This document shows positions 56,370 to 64,000 of a DNA stretch of 64,000 nt, in pieces. Positions within the stretch are counted from its first letter, which is position 1; every line of letters begins with the position of its first letter. This DNA is from Acanthosepion esculentum. Its lineage: Eukaryota > Mollusca > Cephalopoda > Sepiida > Sepiidae. The translations under genes and the position numbers were made by a program. A model generated the notes under the pieces. It made no database searches. It was not told the origin of the DNA and was given only the letters and a program-made list of their open reading frames with translations. The DNA is taken from the NCBI GenBank assembly GCA_964036315.1, contig OZ038485.1, positions 97,489,360-97,553,359 on the forward strand, read 5' to 3'.

Positions 56370-56660
56370 TTCGTTTTTTACAATTTATCAACATTTTGCA
56401 GGTTATTTAAAGCCAGAAAATATATTTTGGTTTGTAAGAAATTTTTAATCGTTTTAGTGATACATGTCTTACTTATTAACCCATAGCTGGTGGGGAGAAT
56501 AGGTGGATTCATACCTTTCCCAAAGGTATTTGCGCGTAAGTGAATATAACGAACCCAACGGGAATTGGAACTCGGCTGTCCGATTAACAATTTCGAATCA
56601 TTATCCATTACACCACCCGCACGTCCAAACTTATAGTACTTGGCATCCCTAAGCATTTAA
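56370..56660 (-). mobile_element. Composite SINE (family A)
   Basis: In reverse: a remnant 5S head end ('agtactataag'), 'gtgtaatggataatgattcg' (A box), 'gagttccaattcccgttgg' (B box), 'cgcgcaaatacctttgggaa' and 'gctatgggttaataag'. The head is mostly lost. Confidence 0.78.
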
Positions 56661-56734
56661 GTATTCTTTTCTTTGTTTTCAAGAACCTTCATCTTTTTCT
56701 TCTTGCCGCCTCGTCCCTACTTCTTCTTGTCGCT

Positions 56735-56755
56735 TCGCTTCTTCTTCTTCTTCTT

Positions 56756-56788
<33 letters not shown>
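56735..56788. repeat. (CTT)n microsatellite
   Basis: Uninterrupted CTT run inside LINE-C sequence. Confidence 0.95.
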
Positions 56789-56799
56789 GTCTCGCCCCT

Positions 56800-57500
56800 T
56801 CTTCTTCTTGTCGTCTCGCCCCTTCATAGGACATAGGCGGCCATGGCTCTCCACAACTATCGAGTGGCACTGAGCAGTTTTTTCTCCCTTTATTAAGCCC
56901 CTCCTCCACCTCTTACGTTCCGCCATCCATTCACACAAACTCGTCAGGAAATTGGCTCGCTGCCTTTCCCTATCTCTCTTGACCTCGATATGCCACGTGA
57001 GGGTTAAGTTTCCCAGGCCTTCCTTCCATCATTATGTGCCCAACGAATTTCAGCTGTCTTTTCCTGATTCTGAGTAGAAGTCTTCGTTCGGTTGCCATTT
57101 TCTTTTAAATTTCCTTGTTGCTTACTCTTTCCGTACATGCTGCCTCTAGTTTTTTTTTTATTTGTGGAGAAATAGTCCAGCATTCACTGCCATATAAAAA
57201 GATAGATATCTCATAGAAATCCAGTACTCTTTTTTCTTTTCTTTTTTTTTTTTTGTTTCGAACGAAATTATTCTGTTTCTCAGTACCATACTTCGCTTTT
57301 GGAATGATTCTTTCGCTAGCCTAATGCGTGTTCGTATCTCGGTGTCGCATCCTCTGTTAAAACACTTTCCAGATATGTAACTTATGCGCCTATTCAATGT
57401 TGATATTCCCAAATTGTAACTCGCATCTTGGGCTTTTTCTCTTCCTGATGACCATAATTCCTGTCTTCTTGCAGTTGATGATTAATCCTTTTTATCTCGC
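56800..57500 (-). pseudogene. LINE-C fragment, minus strand
   Basis: In reverse: RGCDTEIRTRIRLAKESFQK (57330), RVSNKEI and RRLLLRIRKRQLKFVGHIM (57080), then NFLTSLCEWMAERKRWRRG (56930). Parallel to 28900-29450. Broken by T-run indels near 57240 and other shifts. A similar copy lies at 60650-60990. Confidence 0.8.
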
Positions 57501-57800
57501 TTTCTTCGTCTACATTCTCTAGCTGGTCTTGTAGTTTTCTTTCCGAATCGTGTTTTCATTCTGTCCATTGTGTCTTCATTATTTCCTGAGAGTGTTAAAT
57601 TCTCCAAGTCTTTTCCAAATCATAGTTCTGTAGTTTTCTTTCCGATGTCACTGTCTTTCCGACTGTGTCATCTGCCTACCGATAACAAATTCACATGAGT
57701 CCTTCATTTAGACTGCCTGCCTTCCGAAGCTAGAGAACCAAGTCTAACCTACTATTTAATCCATAGATAGGAGTAATACTATAACTATTCTATAATATGA
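57501..57800. other. No recognised feature
   Basis: No gene. The boundary of the next LINE lies near 57830. Confidence 0.35.
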
Positions 57801-60146
57801 AAAACAATTTGATACAAGCCTGTTCTTTTCTTCTTAGTCGATTGTAATAGTAACAACAGCATTACCCAGATAATCGATTTCCCCACGCGTTTTTCCTACA
57901 ATCGTGACAGTAAGCCCTCACTACTCGACCTGTGTTTTACCTCCATCCCTGAGTCTTGTAGTGCCACGCAGCTCTGGCCTATCGGTAACTCCGATCATGC
58001 TGTCGTGTCTGTTAGTATCTCCTTCAGCCCCACCCCCTGCAAAGAACCTCCTACCACCAGAACCACTTTCTGCTACCAACGGGCTGACTGGGACTCGTTT
58101 CGGGACTTCCTCCGCGATGTCCCCTGGGATGCTGTATTTAAGCTCCCCACTCATGAGTGTGCTTCTGAGTTCTCTTCCTGGATCAAAGCCGGTATCGAAG
58201 CTTTCATCCCCTCCAGGAAATTCAAGGTCAAACCGCGATCCTCCCCCTGGTTCATAGCTGCTTGCTCAGCCGCCATTGCCCATAGGAACCACTTCTTCCA
58301 CCGTTTTCGTAGTGACATGTCCGACTCCAACAGACGTCTATTTACCTCTGCACGCAATGAGTGTAAGCGTACCCTCGACAATGCCAAGGCACTATTTGCA
58401 GCTCGGATGAAGGAACGTATTGAATCCCGCAAATTTGGCTCCAAGGACTATTGGCGCCTCTGCAAGAGCGTTCTGAATAGTAACAAACCCTCCATTCCTC
58501 CACTGTTCAATCAGTTTGAGGTCCTGACCACCTCTGCCGTCAAGGCCGAATGCTTCGCTCGAAAGTTTTCTTCCAATTCTATGCTTGACTCCTCTGGGGT
58601 ACCCTTGCCCGACTTCCCTCCCAGAACTGAGGCCCTACTGGACGGCTTGCACATAACCCCGTCGTCGGTACTGGGCATTATTTCTAACTTAGATCTCCAC
58701 AAGGCTACCGGCGGCGACGGAATACCAGCCGTTGTCCTGAAGAAATGCGCACCTGAACTGTCACCTGCCCTCTCTAAATTGTACAACCGCTGCCTCAAGG
58801 ACTCCTGTTTTCCTGACTGCTGGAAGCCCTCTACCATTGTTCCTGTCTTTAAGAACTCTGGCGACCCCTCCAACCCTTCTAATTACCGTCCTATCAGTCT
58901 CTTTCCCCTCTTCGGCAAAGTCTTCGAGGCCATTATCAACACCAAAGTGATTACTCACCTGATATCCCACGATCTGCTCTCAGACAAGCAGTATGGTTTC
59001 CGCTTTGCCCGGTCTACTGCCGATGTACTTACGGCCATCACTGAATTTGTCTTCCAAGCTATCCATAGTAACGGCGAAGCCCGTGCCGTGGCCCTTGACA
59101 TCTCCAAAGCATTCGATAGGGTTTGGCATGCCGGCCTCCTTCGCAAGCTCCGGGGTTATGGTATCACAGGTCGATTGTTTGACCTAATTCAATCGTTCCT
59201 ATCAAACCGGGATTTGAAGGTTGTTCTCAGTGGATTCTTCTCCAACTCCTATCCCACTACCGCTGGTGTTCCTCAAGTCTCCATCCTTGGCCCTACTCTG
59301 TTCCTCATATTTATAAACGACCTTCCTGACGCCATAGACTCCCAAGTCGGTATCTACGCTGACGACACTACTATTTACTCCTGCCTCAAGCACAAATCTA
59401 CTGAGGCGGACAAAATTAACCTGGCAGCTCAAATTGAAAAGGACCTCCAATCGGTTGTGGACTGGGGAAAGAAATGGATGGTCAACTTTAACGCCTCTAA
59501 AACAAAACTGCTCTCCATTAACCACCACAAGGACCCATCCCTGCATCCCATCAGAATGTCTGAGGATCAACTTCTCGAGAGCTCCTCTCTGCGGCTGCTC
59601 GGTCTCACGCTGTCCGCTGATCTGAGATGGAACAAATACATCGAGTCAATTGCATCATCCACCGCAAGAAAAGTTGGTTCCCTGTGCCGAGCCAGGAAAT
59701 TCTTCTCCCCGGAATCGATCCTCCAAGTCTATAAATCGACCATTCGACTTTGCATGGAGTATTGCTGCCATTTATGGTCTGGGGCCCCTGCGTGTTGGAT
59801 ATGCAATGTGATTGGCCCAGATCTGTCATCTCGTCTGCAGTCGCTCTCTCACAGACGCGATGTTGCATCGCTCTGCCTTTTCTACAAGTACTTCCACGGT
59901 AATTGCTCCGAGGAGTTGCTTTCGCTTGTCCCTAAGCCTCGTGAATTTAAGCGTCCTACGAGGCTGGCATCCTGTTCCCACCCCTTCACCGTTGAAACTG
60001 TTAGATGTAGACGTCTTTTCTACTCCAATAGCTTCATGTCTCGCACATCTCGCCTATGGAACTCCCTTCCCTATTACTGTTTCCCTGACAAATACAATCT
60101 CCAACGGTTTAAGTGTAGCGTCAATCGTCATCTCCAATTGCCTTGA
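57801..60146 (+). CDS. LINE-A ORF2: end of endonuclease plus reverse transcriptase
   Basis: The best preserved coding region. The frame is open from 57801 (stop just before). The first ATG at 58005 gives 713 residues, but the homology starts earlier: ITQIIDFPTRFSYN, LLDLCFTSIPES and WPIGNSDHAVVSVSISF (57860-58020) are the C-terminal end of an exonuclease/endonuclease/phosphatase-type nuclease, with the conserved SDH. RT motifs, numbered from 58005: NYRPISLFPLFGKVFE; ALDISKAFDRVW with D365; GVPQVSILGPTLFLIFINDLPD (split here for length; usual PQG is PQV); IYADDTTIYS, with Y451-D454. The C-terminus ends NRHLQLP. CR1/Jockey group by appearance. 5'-truncated within the nuclease, so not autonomous. 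Confidence 0.93.
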
Positions 60147-60377
60147 TCTATCCACTTCCCTTCTCCACTTCCTGACATCTTTCATTCCTATCTGCTCTCG
60201 CTCTATATCTTCCGCAACCCCCCTGCCTTGATCGACCCTCCGTCCTTCTCTTTCTCCACATCCCTTCCTTTACCACTCCTATCTGCTCTTCCTCCAACCC
60301 TTCTGTAACCCCATGCGTGATAGTGGCCACCGGCCTTGCTTGGGGTGATACGCTTAAAAAAAAAAAAAAAAAAAAAT
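57830..60377 (+). mobile_element. LINE-A element with 3' UTR and poly(A)
   Basis: Coding from about 57840, stop TGA at 60144-60146, a 210-bp 3' UTR and a poly(A) of about 21 at 60356-60377. The UTR repeats a 'ctctatcttc...ttgatcgaccct...ctccac' phrase twice, as in the copy at 24050-24600. Target duplications were not obvious. Confidence 0.9.
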
Positions 60378-60649
60378 CGATGATAATAAGTAAACACACT
60401 TCGTGTTACCATAACAAATTCAATATTAAGTAGGGAAGATCAGGTTGTCGATACATTGTTTTTATTTCTTTTACTTCGTGTGAGCTATTTTCGGATATTT
60501 TTTTACGTTTAATAATTCTAAATTCAAAATACCAAAATCCTAACTTATTTATTCAGACATGATAACCAGCGCAATTGCGAAACGGTTCAAATATGGTCGT
60601 CGTTTTGCCCGGCACGTGTAAATCTAGCTTTCTTCTTTTTCTTCTTCTA

Positions 60650-60995
60650 TGTAGCTACATGACATAAGCGATCATAGCTCTACCCAACTTCCTACCCCTT
60701 GTGTCTCTTAGCAGTTTTTATCACTCCAACTCCAATACGCCTCCCCCCCCCCACCGCTTTCCATTCACATAAGCTCGTCAGGTAAGTAGCTCGCTGTCTT
60801 CACCTATATTCCCTTGCTTTCGTGGGAGTTAAGTTTACCAAGCCTTTCTTCCATCATTACATGCCCAAAGAATTTCAGCTGTCTTCTTTTTTTTTATTCT
60901 GAGTAGAAGTGTTCGTTCTGTTGCCATTTTCTTTTTTAAACTTCCTCGCTACGTTCATAGAATTTTCTTCGATTTCCGAAAGACATCTTCCGCTA
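60650..60995 (-). pseudogene. LINE-C fragment, second minus copy
   Basis: The reverse of 60840-60960 parallels 57000-57120 ('ctgaaattctttgggcatgt', 'gaacacttctactcagaat'). Many indels. Confidence 0.65.
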
Positions 60996-61419
60996 TTGCC
61001 AAGCACCTTTGAATTTCTCTGTAACACTTTTTGTCGTCTATTACTGCCCGACCCAGAGAGTTCAGTTACCGCACCCACTTGAATTTGACCTAACTCGCAT
61101 TTTCATTGCCTCTTTTGAATTCTGTCTTCTTGGATTTAAACTTTTCTTTCTTCTTGCTCCTCTCGTCTTGTTCAATAGTTCGTTCAGTTTAACTTCTGAA
61201 TACGTAATCAACTCAGTATCGGCTGCGTACATTATGTTGTTACGGTCATATCCGTTGATAATAGAGCCTGATATGTTTTCTTCTCTTTTTTAATAATGAT
61301 CTTCATCCTGTACAAGGCTCAAGTGTCAATCCAGGTAGGGGGCTACAGAGTCCGACAGCTTATAGGGAGTTCTCTGAGAATCATCACACTATACAGGTTA
61401 ATTAAATTAAGTAAATAAA
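60996..61419. other. No recognised feature
   Basis: May contain further degraded LINE-C sequence near 61100-61270. Nothing certain. Confidence 0.3.
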
Positions 61420-62040
61420 AGTTTTAATAGTCTTGCCTAATAAATTCTAACCGTGATATCCCGGGTTATATAAGCAAACAAACTACATCCGGGATAGGTA
61501 ATTATTAACATAACTTAAAATTTTCATAAACTGTATAATCAATCCTGCCGTTGATATCAAAGGTTATAGAAGTTATATAAGTGTTAAGATGTTGATTTGG
61601 GGTGTGTAGAGACAAACGCCAAATAACACGTAACAATAAAAAGGGTTTTAATAGGTTGGTAAAAAGGTACAGAAATCGCCTGAGTAGTCAATAACTAGCT
61701 CAGCCAAGAACTTCTCTGTCTCCCTGTCTCTCTCATGTCAACTGACATGCCACTATTTAAAGTCTTTGTTCACAGACGCAGACAAGTTCATCTTCAAGAG
61801 GGGTGGTCGGTTTCCGACACAACAATAAGCAAACAAACTACAACCAGGACAGGTAATTATTAACTTAAATGAAGGTTTTGATAGACTTGCTTAATAAATC
61901 CTACCCGTGATATCTCGGATTATGTAAGTAAACAATCTACAACTACGATATGTAATTATCGGCGTAAATGGAAGGTTGCTACACATATTTAATGAATCCT
62001 GTCCGTGATATCACGGATTATATAAGCAAGAATACTAGAA
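61420..62040 (+). repeat. Diverged tandem repeats with palindromic core
   Basis: The phrase 'ttgcctaataaattctaacc', 'gtgatatcccgggttatata' and 'agcaaacaaactacatc' recurs near 61430, 61890 and 62000 in altered form. 'ccgtgatatcacgg' (62000) is a perfect 14-bp palindrome. Confidence 0.6.
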
Positions 62041-62172
62041 CCAGAATATGTATTCATTGGCGTAAATAACCAGGATATGTAATCATTGGCGTAAATAACC
62101 AGAATATGTAATCATTGACGTAAATAACCAGAATATGTAATCATTGGCGTAAATAACCAGGATATGTAATTA
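62041..62172 (+). repeat. 29-bp minisatellite
   Basis: About five units of 'aaccaggatatgtaatcatt' followed by 'ggcgtaaat'. Confidence 0.9.
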
Positions 62173-62214
62173 TTACTATAACAGAATGTTTTGATAATAA
62201 ATAATAATAAATTG

Positions 62215-62505
62215 ATTTAGCAAGACAATCTTGCTAACCATTACACCACGTCGAAGTGCCCAAATGAAAGGCCGAAAGTATAGGCTACCCAGTGAGGGTC
62301 TAACTCACTACTCAGTCGTAATTGATCAGGCGAGACAATCTTGCTAGCCATTACATCACGTCAAAGTGCCGAAATGAATTTCTTAGCTTAGATGTGATAC
62401 AAAGCCAAAAGTATGGGCCACCCAGTGAGGATCTAACTCACTACCCAGTCGTAACTGAACTGTGGAGACAATCTTGCTAAACATTTCACCACGTCGAAGT
62501 GCCCA
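62215..62505 (-). mobile_element. tRNA-derived SINE (family B), three tandem units
   Basis: The reverse A box 'gacgtggtgtaatggttagc' occurs three times, at about 62245, 62355 and 62488, with B boxes ('gtgagttagaccctcactgg' type) between. Spacing 110 and 133 bp. Confidence 0.82.
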
Positions 62506-62639
62506 AACGCTTCTCTATATGGCGTGCGTGTGGGTTGAGAATATATATTTTTTTTTACGTTAAAAGTAAAATGAGATGTACATTTGTCATCCGAAGCGCT
62601 TTTCAAAATTTATTAAAAGCTGCAAAAGGCGGGAAAATT

Positions 62640-62815
62640 GTGGGGAGCCATGAACGCCAAAGAGAAGAAGAAGAAGAAGAAGAAGAAGAAGAAGAAGAAG
62701 AAGAAGAAGAAGAAGAAGAAGAATGCATGGCAATTCACAGATAATAAAAGAGAATGAAACTGTGGAGAGGCATGATCGTCTACTCTCTGAAGAGACATGG
62801 TATTAATGAATACAC
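62640..62815 (+). mobile_element. LINE-C 3' end with (GAA)n
   Basis: 'tgtggagaggcatgatcgtc...gaagagacatgg' matches the C-terminal end of LINE-C-type proteins (W-SM-A-V--RHG). A GAA run fills 62663-62722. Confidence 0.55.
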
Positions 62816-62894
62816 CTTTTCGCATGTATAAACTTAGGCTGGAACAGGTTCATGTAAAGGATTTTTTGTTGTTGCTTCTCCTTCTTTCTTCATT

Positions 62895-62965
62895 TTTTAA
62901 TCATTTCAGTCCAAGGAAGGCCATAAAGCCACTAAGATGCAAGAATTAACAGAATTAAGAAAGTA
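62895..62965 (-). mobile_element. LINE 3' tail
   Basis: 'aatcatttcagtccaaggaaggcc' is the reverse of the shared LINE terminus. Confidence 0.5.
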
Positions 62966-63119
62966 GTAAAGTCTTGATCTTGCTATTAATAATAAATTAG
63001 GAATATTAATTCGTTGTGTTTTATAAGAAAACATAACGCTACTTTCTCCGTATTTATATACAACACATTGTGTAAATTGCTCTCTCGAGTATTTTATAAC
63101 ACATCTATTTATCATCCCT

Positions 63120-63402
63120 CAGTCACGTCTCTGTCTTTGGGCAGAGTACGATCAGGGGCGGCTCCGTCAAAGGACAGAGTCGCAACTGAGGAAAATTATA
63201 CTAAGAGGTGCTGGCCATGGGGAACTGCCCGAGACCATGCCCTCTCATTACACATTGCACGCACCGAGACCAGCGCAACTACCGGTTGCTGGGGCTCGGG
63301 GAATTTTTGTTCCTAGCCCGGGTGTACGCGCTCGGGCTCCCCACATTAAACCGCCCTTGTGTCACAACCTGACCTCGTGGGGGTAGTAAATACAAATATA
63401 CA
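63120..63402 (+). repeat. Unclassified repeat G, copy 2
   Basis: GC-rich for this window. Possible stem-loops ('gcccgagacc', 'tagcccgggtgtacgcgctcgggctcc'). The 3' part 'ccccacattaaaccgc', 'cttgtgtcacaacctgac', 'gtgggggtag' matches the end of 55629-55835. May derive from a structured RNA; unproven. Confidence 0.45.
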
Positions 63403-63407
63403 ACAGA

Positions 63408-63765
63408 CTGATTTGTTTTTACGGCTTATCAACCCTCTGCATGCTATTTAAAGCCAGAAAATATTTTTAGATGGTAAGAATTTCTTTTTGGAGATAATAA
63501 TTATTTAATGAGTCAAGTCCTAGTAATTAACCCATAGCTGGGGGAGAAGAGGTGGATTCATATCTTTCCCAAGATTATTTGCGCGTAAGTGTATATAACG
63601 AATCCAACTGGAATTGAAATTCGGCTCTCCGATTCCCAATTCCGAGCCATTATCCATTACACCACCCTCACACCCAAGCTTACAGCACCTGGTATTCCCA
63701 AGCGGTCACCCATCTTGGTACTGACCAGGCTCAACGTTGTTTAACTTCGGTGATTGTGAGAGAAC
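63408..63765 (-). mobile_element. Composite SINE (family A), full 5S + tRNA copy
   Basis: In reverse: 'cacaatcaccgaagttaaac', 'gagcctggtcagtaccaag', 'atgggtgaccgcttgggaat', 'accaggtgctgtaagc' (5S-derived), then 'gtgtaatggataatggctcg' (A box), 'gaatttcaattccagttgg' (B box), 'cgcgcaaataatcttggg', 'gctatgggttaattac', 'ggctttaaatag'. The clearest copy of the family. Confidence 0.88.
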
Positions 63766-64000
63766 CGGTTGATCACCTATTAGGACTCAAGTACATTCCA
63801 GACTTCAACTGCAACTCATGCATACCGGGTGTAACAGCAAAATTGTCCAAATCGTGTAACTGCAAAATTGTCCATTTGTTACACTCAGCTTTGAACCGTT
63901 TTATCTTAGAAAAGATAAAAGATATCTTACTGGAATTCTCCATTTACCATTTTCTATTTACCCGCCTGAATGTTCTGATTTGCAAAGTTCAAATTACTGC
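63766..64000. other. No recognised feature
   Basis: A direct repeat 'gtgtaacagcaaaattgtcc' / 'gtgtaactgcaaaattgtcc' lies at 63829 and 63855. Nothing else seen. Confidence 0.4.

Overview
The window is repeat-rich animal DNA. It has no operons, no clean full-length host gene and no intact tRNA or rRNA gene. Three things point to a mollusc, most likely a cephalopod such as an octopus: very long (TA)n, (CA/TG)n and GATA tracts; several tRNA-derived and 5S rRNA/tRNA composite SINEs; and many Penelope-like elements (PLEs) beside Tc1/mariner elements and LINEs. The species call is inference. The only plausible piece of a host gene is a candidate terminal exon at 31753-31983.

0-9 kb holds PLE remnants: GIY-YIG and RT fragments at 1.3-1.5, 2.1-3.4 and 7.85-8.25 kb, plus tails and hairpins attached to (TA)n tracts. 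It also holds a decayed RT plus C-terminal nuclease LINE at 3.43-5.4 kb. 9-17.3 kb has a non-autonomous Helitron (9037-9840), a dead Tc1 element with TIRs (10110-11352), copies of an unnamed retroposon family (one with an 18-bp target duplication), two CAGTG-ended MITEs, a reverse copy of the nuclease-LINE end, and a Ty3/Gypsy integrase fragment (15.2-16.2 kb).

17-28 kb is simple sequence, AT-rich minisatellite, an internally deleted Tc1 MITE, SINE fragments, a truncated LINE, and two unusual tandem arrays: 124-bp units made of PLE tail (25.0-25.8 kb) and 138-bp units made of a tRNA-derived SINE (26.2-27.0 kb). 28-36 kb holds at least three LINE groups, a full composite SINE, the candidate exon and a mariner-like 3' end.

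36-45 kb has a PLE split by a retroposon with a perfect 17-bp target duplication, a long minus-strand PLE containing a TTAA-flanked piggyBac-like MITE, and a 3.2-kb satellite of 41-bp monomers. 45-57 kb has LINE and SINE fragments, a mariner with perfect 29-bp TIRs inside an 85-bp repeat array, another mariner fragment, a PLE and a GATA satellite. 57.8-60.4 kb is the best preserved coding unit, a 5'-truncated LINE with an uninterrupted RT frame, 3' UTR and poly(A). The remainder is LINE tails, SINE multimers and an unclassified repeat.

The coding parts form no common pathway. The window records nested insertions: elements in elements, MITEs in retroposons, and SINEs or PLE tails that became tandem arrays.
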